Notes under the pieces: generated by a model | The model's database searches: none | Told to the model about the DNA's origin: nothing | What the model saw: only the letters and a program-made list of their open reading frames with translations | Translations under genes and position numbers: made by a program | In this document: positions 33,557 to 45,800 of the stretch, piece by piece | How positions within the stretch are numbered: the first letter of the stretch is position 1 | Layout: the number at the start of each line of letters is the position of its first letter | Source: Gigaspora rosea | Taxonomy: Eukaryota; Glomeromycota; Glomeromycetes; Diversisporales; Gigasporaceae | Length of the DNA stretch: 64,000 nt | NCBI GenBank assembly: GCA_003550325.1 | Contig: QKWP01000258.1 | Coordinates: 170,215-234,214 of the forward strand | Direction of reading: 5' to 3'

Positions 33557-35197
33557 ATGGAAGAAGCCGAAAAAATGACAAAAAGAAAAAAACCAAACCA
33601 GCCAAACGTGCTTGTCACGTCAAACAAAGAAAATATAAACACAAACAAACTTGCAACAAAACAAATGGAACACGTCAAAAGCAGTGGAGCACACGAGAAT
33701 GAACTAAGTTAGGACGAAAAAGTAGTCCAAGAGCTAGAAGCCATGAAAGACGTAACAAGTAGCTACATTAACCTAAATAAGGATTTTTTCGTGGTCACTG
33801 ACGGACCGAATAAAACACAGGAGTCAATAGCAACAACAGAAGACAGGGCTACCAACGCCTTGGGAGCTCCATCTAATAACATAGAAGAAGCTGAAAATGC
33901 TCATAACAACAGTAGTAAGAAACCCGAGACAAATGAAATAGAGGCTACAAAAAAAACAGAGGGTTCAGAGGAAAACCGAATGAAGCTCGGGCCTTGGACC
34001 TCTTTGTTTCCAAAATTGAAAAGGGGACGATCGACTTACTCCACCTTTTTTCTGAGAAAAAATATTAGGACTAACAACTCAAATGCATTAATCATCGATA
34101 TTCAAGGTCTACAAAGCTCATTTAATGAGATAATAACTTTGATGTTTGAACAAGTTAAATATGACGTTAGTGGGGCGAATCAGCACTTTACCAAAGGTAC
34201 ACGGACGCACATAGAGATTACATTCACAAGTGCCGAAAAGCTTAAGCATTATGCTTCCAGTGGAATAGTCATTGAAAACAAGACGTATTTTGGTTATATC
34301 CCAGTTGACAGTCGTAGGTTGTTTCTACCAGTGAAATGCAGGAATGTGCCCTTAGGAAACAAAATAGAGATTTCGGATGCCTTATTGGGAGCCTTCGAAG
34401 ACGTGGGAAAAATTGCTTCAATCAGGCCTCTAATGATTGATGGAACCCCATATATCTCCGACCAATGGATTATTGTGTTCGAAACCACTGACAACCCGGA
34501 TTTGGAAAACAACATTCCCAGGTTCACACATGTCATGGACAACAAAGTGTCTACAGAGTGGAGATCAGCCACAAAGGTGTGCTACTTCTGCGAAAAAGAA
34601 GGCCACATTAAGAGAGATTGTCAGGAGCTCCACGACTCGGTAGAACGTAGACAATGTTTACGGAAATATAGAGCGAGGGACACAGACGAACAACCAATTC
34701 CGGGAGAGATGGAAATAAATATGGAAAAAATGACATGGGAAGTTAACACAGCGATCACCCCTGAAAAGGACGTAAAGGAAGATCACGTTGCCGAAATAGA
34801 AATGGGGATACATGCAGGGGAAGATCCACATGATACAAGCTCAAAGGAGCAAATTACCACAAATACGGATATCAATCTAAATAAGGCAGAGGCCAGTCTA
34901 GAACAGACAGAAATAGAACAAAAGGACGAACTAGCCTTAATAGGTTACGGACCTGAAACAAAAGTTCCTACACTATCGACGGTGGAAACCCCGGTAGAAG
35001 CGTCAGTGGGAATACGTTTGCCTGAAATTAGCGACATAGCAAATTATGAAGACACTGATTTGGGAGAGTTCACAGTGGTGACTCATAAGAAGGCACAATC
35101 AAAAAAGAAAAAAGGAAATACCAATGGCGGGTCAAACCCTGCAAGAATTACACCCTACAAGGCCCAGAGAGGCAAGGGTGGTCGAAACCATCATTAA
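33557..35197 (+). pseudogene. LINE I ORF1 (CCHC RNA-binding protein), one internal stop
   Basis: ATG 33557 (MEEAEKMTKRKKPNQPN) opens 546 codons to TAA 35195-35197, with a single TAG at 33710-33712 where LINE H has Trp (LSWDEKV). A second ATG at 33743 would give 484 residues and skip the stop. Order: basic N-terminus, Glu/Asn/Thr-rich stretch, TKTLRTNNSNALIIDIQG-like core, YFGYIPVDSRRLFLPVKC, VPLGNKIEISDALLGAF, SDQWIIVFETTD (RRM-like by pattern only), knuckle VCYFCEKEGHIKRDC (about 34578-34620) and FTVVTHKKAQ near the end. Knuckle residues are intact. It should bind element RNA. The ORF2 ATG follows one base after the stop. Confidence 0.88.
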
Positions 35198-35198
35198 G

Positions 35199-38100
35199 AT
35201 GGGTACAAAAACCTTTTACGTAAGAATGACAGCATCCAAAATTAAAATAGCCACTTTAAACGTAAAAGGATTAAATGACAGTGGTAAACAACAAAGAACC
35301 CTTACATTGTTAAAGTCTTACAAACTGGACATTATAATGTTGCAAGAGACAAATCTAAATGACGAGAAAAAAAGAAACTTTCTTAAAAAACAATGCCTGT
35401 GTGACTCAATATGGACAGAGAAAACGGCAATTCTAGCTGGTAAGCACAGCATACAATTTAAAGAAATGGAAGTCAAAAAAGGTGGACGAATCATCACGAC
35501 CAAATTCTCATATCAAGGACGGCACTATAATGTAACTAACATATATGCTCCGCCCATCTCAGAGGATAGAGTAATTTTCTTTAGCGATTGGTCTCCAAAA
35601 TTAAGCGAAGAGGACATAAATATAATTGCAGGGGACATGAACACTAATCTAAATCCAGAAAAAAACCGAGTTAGCCAAGCTAACCCACAAAGAGACAACT
35701 CGAAGGAAATCCTGGCAAATAAAATAGCAGGTTTACATAACATCGCAGATTTTGCGCAAGAAAGTCCATTCCTCACCTTCTTCCAAAATACACGTAACAA
35801 TACTTCGATGGGAACATGTATAGACTATATTTTTATAGACGAAAAATATGGACATTGCATTTCAGAGGTCCAAACCCGGTACGGGAACTCAGACCATTTA
35901 TTGTTAGAATGTTCGTTGAACTTCGACCGTCTACAGAAGAGGAACTTGCGTTGGTGCTTTCAAAAAGAAAATTTGAAAAATAAAAAACTCCACCTTGAAA
36001 TTTTGGAAGAACTAAAGTGTGGAGAGTCAGTGCAGGATTGGGATAACTGTAAAATCAACATACAGTCAATCACAAGGGCTTTCAGAATACAAAAAAGACC
36101 AGAAGATGAAATAGCGAAATTAAATAAGAGATTGACAATGCTCAAAACTCAGCAAGCAAAAATGAATAGGGGGAGTTACGTACAAGCCCAAATAGGGGAC
36201 CTAGAATCCAAAGTGTGCTCTGAAGTAACAAAACTAGCAGAGAAATGGGCCGTTAAATCTAAAGCGAAATGGGCAGAAAAAGGTGAAAGATCAACAAGAT
36301 ATTTCTTTGCATGCTTCAAAAATAGACAAAGCAAGGTATGCCAAAAGATAATAAAGGTGCCGGAGTCTGAGGGAGAAAGGGGTATAGATACCCTACACTA
36401 CATAAGAAACTACTATGAAGGTCTATATAAGAAAGAAGGGATAGACCACGATGCAATGGAAGAAATAGTAGGGAGCCCTCCCAAGGTTACAGAAAATATG
36501 AACAAACAACTGCTAAAAGAGATCACCAAGGAAGAAATAGAACAAGTTATCAGATCACTGCCAACCAACAAGTCTCCTGGGACGGACGGGTTGACTTACG
36601 AATTCTACAAAGGAACAATAGAAACTGTAACCCCAGTATTAGAGAAAGTCTTTAACAAGGTACTAAGCGAAAGTAAAATGCCTCACTCCTGGCATAAGAG
36701 CCTGATCACTCTGATACCAAAGAAGGCTGAGAACTTAGAGGAAATTCAGAATTGGCGTCCCATCTCAATGGTTAATTGCGATGCAAAAATATTTATGAAG
36801 ATCATGGCAGAACGCCTCAATATAATTTGCAGTGAGATAATACCAGAACACCAGCAGGGGTTCATTACCAATAGGTCAATCACGGACGCAGCTCTGGACA
36901 TTATCACGACTATTAGGAATCAGAGGGAACAGACTGACCTGCATTGGATGCTGTTGGTGGATCAGGCCAAGGCATTTGATAGAGTGAGCCACGAGTTCTT
37001 AGAGTATACTCTTGGTAAAATGAACTTTGAACAAAAAGCCATAAAGTTGGTAATGAATCTGTTCAGTCAACAAGAAGCGCATATCGTTGGAGAAAACGAA
37101 CTATCAAGTCCCTTCAAAGTGGAAAGAGGTGTAAGACAGGGTGATCCCATCTCTCCTCTTTTGTATATTCTAGCGTTTGAACCGCTCTTAAGACAACTGG
37201 ATGAAAAGGTCGCAGGGATCCCCCTAGGCAGACATAGGTTCAAATTGTCGGCTTATGCCGATGACCTCTCAATTGGAATAAGTTCGGCGCTAGACTGGAA
37301 TAACATGAGCCACCTCTTCGGGCTATATGAAAAAGCCTCGAACGCTAAAATAAATAAAAACAAAACAAAGCTAGTACCTCTAACCCCCACAGCAGAAAGG
37401 GTGACTCTGGAAGGGGAAGAACAATACATTAAGGTGAAGGAACAGGACACAATAAGGATTTTAGGATACGAAATTCAAAGGGACGGTGCGCCAAAAAAAG
37501 GACTATGGGAACGGGTCATCAAAAAACTAAAGAAATCGATAGATCAATACAAGCTACGAGACCTCTCGTTTAGGGGAAAGATCTTGATAGCCAATTCTTT
37601 AATTCTTTCAAAAGTCTGGTATGCTGCATACATCTTAACGCCAAATAGAAAGCAATTATCAGAGCTCAACGACATGATATCAAATTGGATAAAGAATAAG
37701 TCCAAAATGCTTCCAAAATATGCCAAGTTTCAAGAGGACTACACCGACGGGGGCCTACGAGCCCCGATACTGAAAAACTTAATGGACGCTAGACTAGTGA
37801 TGATGTGGAAGAAACTATGTACCGGGGCATCGCTCTGGGCAGAGTACGAGAGAGAAAGAATTAGCAACAAACTCAGAGAAAAGAGGAATATAGAGGTAGT
37901 ATGGGCCTTACGCGGAACAGAAATAAGCATAAAGGCATGGCCGGCAGAATGGAGAGCTCATCTTAGGGCCTGGAAAAGAGTAAAAGGAAGCATACGAGCC
38001 ACAAGAAATTGGCCATGGGACCCAGATGATCTCGTGGTAGGCGAACTAAAAGGGAACCAGATCACAGTGAAGAAGGCAGCCGAAGCCTTGAACAAGAGAC

Positions 38101-38660
38101 CAACGAGCAATACAGGGAGAGTAGGCCTCCCTGACGAATATAGCACAGACTGGATTCTCACAAGGGAGATACAATTTAAGAAATTGGATCTTTATTGGCG
38201 TCTGTATCACAAGGCCCTTCCGCTGGGGTACAGATTGAAGCATACAGATCGTTTAAACAATGGTAGTTGTCCTTGATGCCCAGACGAAGAACAAACCATC
38301 GAACATTTCGCAGTAGAATGTCCTAGCAGTGAAATTGTGTGAGATGAGGCGTTAAGACTCATAAAATCGAACACCGGGGCGAGGCGCCCCGCATCAAAGC
38401 AAGAGATCTTTTCATTAAGTCATTGGACGAGCATAGAAAGTAAATGTGCCGCTCGATGGTTGCACATACAAGTCTGTTATGAAATTTGGTGCATTTACAC
38501 CAAAGCCAAATGGGGAGAGGAATGTCTTACGAGATCAGAAATAGCTTATAGGACAAAGGCGAGACTAAAGGCGGAAATTAGGCAATTACAGTTTAATTTG
38601 GTGGGTAAACAGAAAAAAAAAGGTATAAATATAGATTCCTTATATGTATTTAGAGCTTAA
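35199..38660 (+). pseudogene. LINE I ORF2 (endonuclease and reverse transcriptase), two late stops
   Basis: ATG 35199 (MGTKTFYVRMTASK) is chosen because it follows the ORF1 stop as TAA-g-ATG and because MGTxxFYV is conserved at this place in LINE C. The track is also open upstream to 35124. Endonuclease: MLQETNLND, IYAPP, GDMNTNLNP, CIDYIFIDE, NSDHLLLE. Linker: SKAKWAEKGERSTRYFFA. RT: NKSPGTDGLTYEFYK, VDQAKAFDRVSH, GVRQGDPISPLLYILAFE and AYADDLSIG (37251-37274, catalytic Asp pair intact). C-terminal C-x2-C-x8-H-x4-C cluster. TGA at 38274 (inside the cluster) and 38340 replace Trp; the frame then stays open to 38660. RT and endonuclease are complete before the first stop. Confidence 0.93.
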
Positions 38661-39004
38661 TAAAGTTTTAATAAATAAAGATCGCCAATAGCGACCCTCA
38701 GTTCGTGCTGAGGGAAATTTCAAAAAAAAAAAAACATATATATTTTCTTTTTTTTTTATATTAAACGCCAATTTTTAAATCATTATAAACTTTAATTCAT
38801 AATAACTTCTTTAAAACATAAAATAATAAAAAATCCTTTGACAGAAATGTAGTATAGCAAAAAATCTATCAATTTGTTGAAGGGTTTTTTGATTCAACTT
38901 GTTTTGAAAAAGTTATAATGATTTAAAGTTTTTATTAGTAAAAAGTAGATGCGTTTTGCTGTCTGGTACTGTATGTAAAGTTGATTTTTTTTAACAATTA
39001 TTAT

Positions 39005-39631
39005 AAAACGCACTTATGGTATTTTACCACCATAGGTAAATTAGATTTGCAGATCTGTGTAACAAAAACAAAAAAATAAATTTTTACAAAACAAAAAATA
39101 AATTTTAATTACTTTAGGGTTAGAGTAAGGCCTGGGACTTTACCAAGGGCATTAGTATATACAAAATTTAGCAAGAAATTTTTTTATTAGAGCCCCAAAG
39201 GTGGTTTCATAAACAAAATTTTGCGATATGAATGTTTTTTACAAAAAAATGAAATTTTTTGGGGAACGTTTAAAGCGTTGTGCATCATATGTTTTTGACT
39301 ATTTAGTTAAAGTTAGGGTAAGGGTTAGTTCGGGGTTAGGGTTAGAGCATGTTTTATATGTAAAATCACCTTTCTGACATTTTTTAGTGCATCAATATAG
39401 GTTTAAGCATTAGTTTTCTTGTATTCTTCGTTTTTTCGCTTTTTTTCTTCTTTTTTTCTTCGTTGGGCTGATCCGTGTCGATCAAAACAAACAATTTGAT
39501 TGGCCTTATATCACGTGATTGCACAACGCTTTAAACGACACCGTTTTTTGTTACACCTGATCTTAAATTTTGATTGGCTATTCTAATAATTTTGTGTAAT
39601 ATGGTGTAAAACACCATATGTGCATTTTAGT
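39005..39631. mobile_element. TIR element with GGTGTAAC/TGTGTAAC inner repeats, holding a nested MITE
   Basis: Ends AAAACGCACTTATGGTATTTT and, inverted, AAAATGCACATATGGTGTTTT (about 21 bp, few differences) lie at 39005 and about 39631. An inner inverted pair GATC-TGTAAC resembles the element at 16089-16401. Its own TSD is unclear. A MITE of the GGTCGTCTAAAGCG family lies inside at 39261-39542. Confidence 0.65.
39261..39542. mobile_element. MITE of the GGTCGTCTAAAGCG family
   Basis: Ends GGGGAACGTTTAAAGCGTTG and, inverted, GGTGTCGTTTAAAGCGTTG; the 17-bp core GTTTAAAGCGTTGTGCA is perfect at both ends. Flanks (A/G)TTTTTTG at the two sides suggest an 8-bp TSD with one change. It shares the TTCTTCGTTGGGCTGATC and TATATCACGTGATTGCA segments with 32160-32573. 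Confidence 0.78.
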
Positions 39632-39815
39632 AAAATCCTTTTTTAAAGCAATGGATATTGCGCAACTTCATTATTATAAACAAACTATTTAAAACTACCT
39701 ATTATATAAATTTTATACAAATTGGTCAAAATCTTAAAAAATTTTATCAGAAGCATGTTTTTATTTACTATATAAAAATCTAATATTCATATGAAAAATA
39801 ATTTACGTTCACCCT

Positions 39816-40922
39816 ATCCTTAAACATAAAAGGGCTAAACGATAGTAGTAAACAACAGAGAACTTTTACACTGATAAAATCATACAAGATAGACATTATA
39901 ATGTTACAGAAGACGAATTTAAATAATAAAAATAAAAGAAGCTTCCCCAAGCAACAATGGCCTTATGATGCGATATGGACAAAAAAAATAGCAATTTTAG
40001 CTAGTAATAACAGTATACAATTTAAAGACACAGAGATGAAAACAACGGACGGATTATTACAACCAAATTTTCATTTCAAGAACGGTATTATAATATTACC
40101 AACCTATATGTCCCACCCAATACAGAGGACAAAATTTTTTTTTTTAATAACTGGTTTCCCAAACTTTGTAAAGAAGACATAAATATTATAGCTGGTGATA
40201 TGAACACCAATTTAAATTCTGAAAAGAATTGCATTAGTCGAGCCACTCCCCAGAAGGATCCCTCAAAGAAGATTCTTGCCAACAAAATTGCAAAACTTCA
40301 TAATGTGGTAGATTTCACAAAAAAAAGTCCTTTTCTTATGTTCTTCCAAAACACTCGTAACAGCTGTTTGATGGGGACCTGCATCGACTATATATTTGTG
40401 GACAAGAACTATAGGCACTGTATTTCGGAGGTGCTAATGCATCATGGAAACTCAGATCACCTGTTGCTTGAATGCACACTGAACTTTGACCGGCACAAAG
40501 AAGAAACACAATGGAACTTCCAGAAAGAGGGGACAGGTCGTCTAAAGCGGAAACAACTTATATTTAATAATTTTTCAATTAACTTTAGGGTTAGTGTCGT
40601 CCTATATTAGGGTTAGATTAGGTTTTAGGTAAATATATATAAGCAAAATTGCCTTTCTGACATTTTTGATTAATACATCGAGGTAGGTTTAAGATTTTCG
40701 CTTCTTTTTCATTTTTGCTTCGCCAAAGAGCATCAAAATTCTATAATTTGATTGGCAGTTGATCACATGATTTGTTTTCGCTTTAGACGACCCCCAGAAA
40801 GAGAATTTAAAAAACGAAAAATTACTACAAGAGATCTTGGAGGAACTAAAAAGTAACGAGTTAGTGTTGAACTAGAATGCTAGTAAAATTAATATTCAAT
40901 CCATTACAAGGGCAAAGAAGAC
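39816..40922 (+). pseudogene. LINE H endonuclease and linker, broken
   Basis: Frames give LNIKGLNDSSKQQRTFTLIK, MLQKTNLNN (catalytic Glu to Lys, G to A), GDMNTNLNSEKN, FFQNTRNS, CIDYIFVDKNY and NSDHLLLECTLNF. After the MITE 40530-40793 the linker (NLKNEKLLQEILEELK, INIQSITRA) continues to 40922, where LINE J is inserted. ILPTYMSHP is a decayed IYAPP. It is inactive. Confidence 0.82.
40530..40793. mobile_element. MITE of the GGTCGTCTAAAGCG family
   Basis: TIR GGTCGTCTAAAGCGGAAACA and, inverted, GGTCGTCTAAAGCGAAAACA; flanked by CCAGAAAGAG at 40520-40529 and 40794-40803 (8-10 bp duplicated). The left end has five extra bases before the TIR. It is inserted in the NFQKE-N segment of LINE H; 264 bp. 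Confidence 0.85.
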
Positions 40923-41179
40923 AAGATCGTTGGTCACTCTCTCCAGACCACGGGGATTTGGAAGAGGAAAATACAAGAAACAAAATTACTAGAAGAAAAA
41001 AGAGAAGGAAGGATTATAGATTTAATAGGATACAGGGCGCCTGCCCTACAAAGAAAAAGAAGTTATATGATAGAAAAAGGGGAAGAAAAAAACGTACTAA
41101 ACATGGTGAAAAAACAAAAAAAAGTATACACGGTTGAGAACTCGGTTGCAAAAAGCATAGCCGAAAAGCAAACAAAGAA

Positions 41180-42863
41180 AACCAACATAATAGCAATAAT
41201 GATAAACCACCAACAGAAGCAGGTCCAACAACCAATATAGACTCAAAACCTAGCCAACCATGGCTTGCTAAGGAACTTAGTTGGGATGAGAAGGTTGAAC
41301 AAGAGCTTGAAGCCCTAAAGGACGTTACAAATAGGCTAAATAATATACAAGGAAAGGATGTAAACCTGTTTACACCTCTATTACTAACAAGCGACAATGG
41401 TACAAATAAACGTGAAACCTCTGAAATAAGTAACGAAACTAGGCAACAAGTCAGACAGGCACCTGGGATAGAGGAAACCGGAGAGATAGCAATAGAAAAC
41501 ATAACAAGTAATAGGGGCTTGGTAATAAGAACAAATTGACGAACAATAGCCAGAACAAGAATCCTGTAACTCAGGACAGAAAATGGTCCTCTTTTTTCCC
41601 TCGTTTACGAAAAGGGCAGTCAACATATTCGACGTTTTCACCAAGAAAAATAATCAAAATGAAGAATGACTTTGCACTAATAATCGACATTAGTGGTATT
41701 CAATCCTCTTTTAATAAAATTATGACCTCACTCTTTGACTCAGCAAAATATAATATCAGTGTGGCGTTACCAAAGGCAAGCATACTTATCTGGAGGTAAC
41801 ATTTATCGACGCAGAAAAACAAAAATACTACACCACAAAAGGTCTAACAATCCTAAGCCTAATATACTTTGGCTATATTCCTATGGACGAAAGAAAATTT
41901 TTCTTACCGATTAAATGCCGTAATGTACCATTAGGCAACAAATCAGAAATCTCAGACGCATTATTTGAAGCATTCAAGAGAGTTGGGCCTATCGCCTCTA
42001 TTAAACCGCTGCTAATCGAGGGACACCATATATGATGGACCAGTGGATTATCACTTTCGAAACCACAGACGACTCGGAATTTGAAAAAAAGATTCCGAGA
42101 TTCACCCATGTACGGGATAACAAAGTCACCACCGAATGGCGCACAGCAACCAAAGTGTGTTACTTCTGCGAGGGTGAAGGCCATATCAAGAAAGTGTGTA
42201 AGCAACTCCAAGACTCAATTGAGCTAAGAAATGCATATCGGGAATACAAAAAGAAAAAAGACTCGGAACTTAATGGTACCTGGAATACCGGAAATAGCCA
42301 GCATGAGGTGCAAACCCCGAACAAAGAAATACTCACAGAGGACAACAAACAGGCTTTGGTAGTACAACACGAAAAACAGGTTCAGGATACAGTTATCACC
42401 GATACCAAAACAGACATGATTGACGAGGTTGGGGAAGGGCCTACCCAAAGAGAAGGTCTGAATGCAAAGACTATGTATACGCAACGAGGTAAGCAAGGTG
42501 AAGCACCAGAAGAGACCACACAAGCAAAAACAAATAATGACACCGCAGAGAAAAATGGAATGGACCTCGAGGTTCCCATACAAATTTCAACATATGAGAG
42601 GCAGGAAACAACACATGTGAGAGATGAGCTATCAGTTTTAGGTTATGGAAACGCAGCAGGAAATAGCGATATGTCTACAAAAATAGGACAACAGGCCCCA
42701 TCTTTAATCACTATTCCGAAAAACGAAAATGATGATGGTTTCACCACAGTCAGCTACAAAAAGAATCACGCGAAAAAGAATGGAAGTGAAAGAAAATTAG
42801 GAAACTCAAGGGTATCCCCATATGGTCAAGCTCGGGGAGGAGAAACCCCCACTGAGGGTAGTT
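41180..42863 (+). pseudogene. LINE J ORF1 (CCHC RNA-binding protein), broken
   Basis: The frame from about 41190 to 41539 has KELSWDEKVEQELEALKD and the linker, ending at TGA. The core (RKWSSFFPRLRKGQSTYST, YFGYIPMDERKFFLPIKC, VPLGNKSEISDALFEAF) changes frame near 41795 and 42030. The long frame 42032-42865 has DQWIITFETTDDSE, the knuckle VCYFCEGEGHIKKVC (intact), a long Thr/Gln/Glu-rich tail and GFTTVSYKKNH. It has at least three breaks. Confidence 0.82.
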
Positions 42864-42889
42864 AACCTTAAACCCCTTTTACTAATAAA

Positions 42890-45800
42890 TGTCCCAATTT
42901 AATAAGGTTAAAATAGCAATGCTGAATGTAAAAGGGCTGAATGACAGGGACAAACGTAGTAATACATTAGTATTACTTAAATCATATCAAGAGACGAAAA
43001 GACTAGGAACTTTCTAAAGGTACAGTGGAGTTATGACTCTATTGAACAGAAAAGGCAGCTATCCTTGCAGGTTGTAAGGAAATAAAATTTAAAAATGTAA
43101 GAATCTCCCTAGAAGGAAGAATAATTTTGACAATATGTACATATAAGAAACAAACATACAGACTAACAAATGTGTATGCTCCTCCGAGGATGAATGAGTG
43201 AACAATGTTCCTGCAAAACTGGGTTCCACAAAAAGAGGATGGTATGATTAATATTATAGCTGGAGACTTTAATACAAACATTAACCCAGAGGTCAATAGA
43301 ATTAGCCAAGCCAACTTACAAAGTGATCCTACAAGAAAACAATTATCGAAAAAGATGGCTGAGTTTATAAATGTAGCAGATACATTGGATATGACACCTT
43401 TTATTACGTTCTACCAAAACACTAGAGATAATAACTCTATGGCAACTTGCATAGACTACATTTTTGTAGATAAAAATAATGGACAACTAATCTCAGAAGT
43501 TGTGATGCGCTATGGGAACTCAGACCACCTCCTCTTGGAATGTAACTTACGAAACAAAAAAGGTCACAAGAAAGTAGGACAATGTAGATTCAAGGAAAGC
43601 TGCTTTAGGAACTCTTTACTCACAAAGGAGGTGCTAGAAGAGCTATGGGATAAAAGAGCAGTACTTGACTGGAACCTCTGTAAAATCATTATCCAGTCTA
43701 TCATAAGAGCCTTTAGACATCCAAAATCACAGAAAAGTAGAATTGCGCAGCTAAATAAAAAGATTTTGGCACTGAGAGAACAGAGAGCGAGAATAGGTGC
43801 TAATAGACAGCTAGATACCCAGTTGGAAGAGTTAAAAGTACAAATAGGAGAGGAAACAGCGTTATTATCAAAGAAATAGCGGTTGCGATCCAAGGCAAAA
43901 TGGATAGAAGAGGGGGAAAAGTCGACTAAATATTTTTTTACAAGATATAAGTGCAGGAGAACACAAGACAACGTAGACAAAATTAGGATTCCTGCAGGAT
44001 CAAGTGCTGAAAAGAATGTTCTTAGATACATCCGTGATTACTACACCAAAATATATAAAAAGAAAGGAATAGATAAAGAGGCTGCTGAGAAAATAACAGC
44101 GTCGCTTCCCAAGATGACGGAGACTATGAATAAAAATTTAACTCAAGAGATCACGCAGGAGGAAGTCAAGACGGTCATACAAAATTTGCCAAGAGGCAAA
44201 TCTCCAGGCACAGACAGGTTGACGTACGAGTTCTACAAAGCTACAGAAGAAGAGGTAACGTCAGTTCTAACAACATTATTTAACAATGTACTAAAAGAGG
44301 GAAAGATGCCTAGCTCTTGGCATAAAAGCTTAGTTACCCTTATTCCTAAGAAGTCCGAGGATTTGGAGCTAATAAACAATTGGAGACCAATCTCCCTGGT
44401 GAACAGCGACACAAAAATTTTCATGAAAATCATTGCAGATAGGCTGAATGGAATATGCGAACAAATTATACCATTTCATCAACAAGGCTTCGTAAGGAAC
44501 AGACTAATTACAGATGTGGTCATGGACATTATTACCACATTGAGAGGGAAGCATGAACTATCAAGAACACTGGATGCTGTTTGTGGACCAAGCAAAAGCA
44601 TTCGATAGAGTGGAACATGAGTATTTAGAGTTAGTCCTAAGAAAAATGGGGTTTGAGTCACAAATAATTAACGTGGTTCTGAACCTATTTAAACATGCAC
44701 ATAATTAAAGATGGCGAGTTTTCAGAGTCATTCAAGGTGGAGAGAGGAGTGAGGCAAGGGGACCCACTCTCAGCTCTGTTATATGTATTGGCCTTCAAGC
44801 GAATGCATCTATGTACCACCACCCAAAATAGAAATGATCGTCATTGTTGTTATTTTTTGATTAATGTTAATAAGAAATCTATACCAAAATTTTGCAAGGA
44901 ATTTTTTTTGTTATAATGCAAAAAATAGTTGCATATGCAAGATTTCAAGATAAAGACGATTTTTTGAATAAACGAATGTTTTTTTAATTTTAACATTACA
45001 CACTGATCATTCGTGTAGCATCTACATATCTGGTGCTGATTGCCTAGGAACCGGTTTTCAAACTGGTTTGGGGGCACGCGCCTTTGAGCCTTTGCTAGAA
45101 CTTATAGAAACAAACATCCGGGGTATACCGGTTGGACAACAATACTTTAAACTGGTGGCATATGTGAACAACCTATTGATAGGGTTGGGGTCCAGGTCAG
45201 ACTGAGAAAAGGTAGAGCAGTTGTTTAAGCTCTATGAAATGGTTTCCAATACAAAAATAAAAAGGGAAAAGACAAAGCTCGGCCCACTCACCACAAATGC
45301 AAGAAGAGTTGCAGTAGGGAATGGGTTACAATACAAAAAAGTCGGTGAACAAGAAACAATAAAGATCTTAGGATATGACCTGCATATAAATGGTACATCA
45401 AAGAAGGAGTTATGGCCACAGGCAATTAAAAAAATGAAGACATCGATAGAAAAGTTCGAAAAAAGAAACCTTTTGTATAGAGGAAAGATTTTGGTGGCAA
45501 AGACCTTAATTTTGTCCAAAATATGATATGTGGCATACCTGCATCCCCAAAAAAAAAAAGCAAATAGCAGAGATTAATGGACTAATCTCCTGGTGGATTA
45601 AAGGCAAGTCTAAAATGTTACCAATATTTGCAACCTTCCAGAAACCTATTGAGGAATTTGGGCTAAAAGCACCGATTGTTAAGGACATGTTGGAAGCAAG
45701 AATGATAATGGTGTGGCTGGGGCTTATTACAAAACAATCTTTCTGGGCAAGAGCGGAAAGAGAAAGAATTAATAAAGCTTTGAAGAACAAAAGAAGTGCA

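Larger units (their letters stand above)
33390..38733 (+). mobile_element. LINE I, almost intact
   Basis: Plus-strand D-type LINE, 5,344 bp, with a perfect 14-bp target duplication ACATATATATTTTC (33376-33389 and 38734-38747), a conserved 5' block (GTACACTCTCTCCTGACCAC at 33403) and a 3' A run after AATAAATAAAGATCGCC. ORF1 and ORF2 are each open except for stops at tryptophan positions (33710, 38274, 38340). It is the youngest LINE here and the best reference for reading the others. Confidence 0.95.
33259..38971. mobile_element. Mariner-like MITE carrying LINE I
   Basis: Left end TA-CAGTACTGGACAACATA and right end, inverted, TA-CAGTACCAGACAGCAAAA; TA stands at 33257-33258 and 38972-38973. 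Without LINE I it is about 355 bp and non-coding. TA target and CAGT-type end suit the Tc1/mariner group. Only about 14 end bases match well, so confidence is moderate. Confidence 0.6.
32948..39815. mobile_element. hAT-like element, heavily invaded
   Basis: It starts TAGGGTGTACAAATTT and ends, inverted, TAGGGTGAACGTAAATT, exactly between the LINE H segments ATAGCTACTTTAA and CCTTAAACATAAAAGGG. The flanks CTTTAA/CCTTAA may be a decayed TSD. Own sequence is 32948-33087, 33231-33258 and 38972-39815, less its MITEs. There is no transposase gene. An alternative right end at about 33075 (TTGTACAACCTA) is possible but would not explain where LINE H resumes. Confidence 0.6.

Noticed and set aside
41014..42583. 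Long minus-strand frames opposite LINE J ORF1
   Set aside because: They are Ser/Phe/Val-rich shadows of the Lys/Glu/Asn-rich ORF1 on the plus strand.
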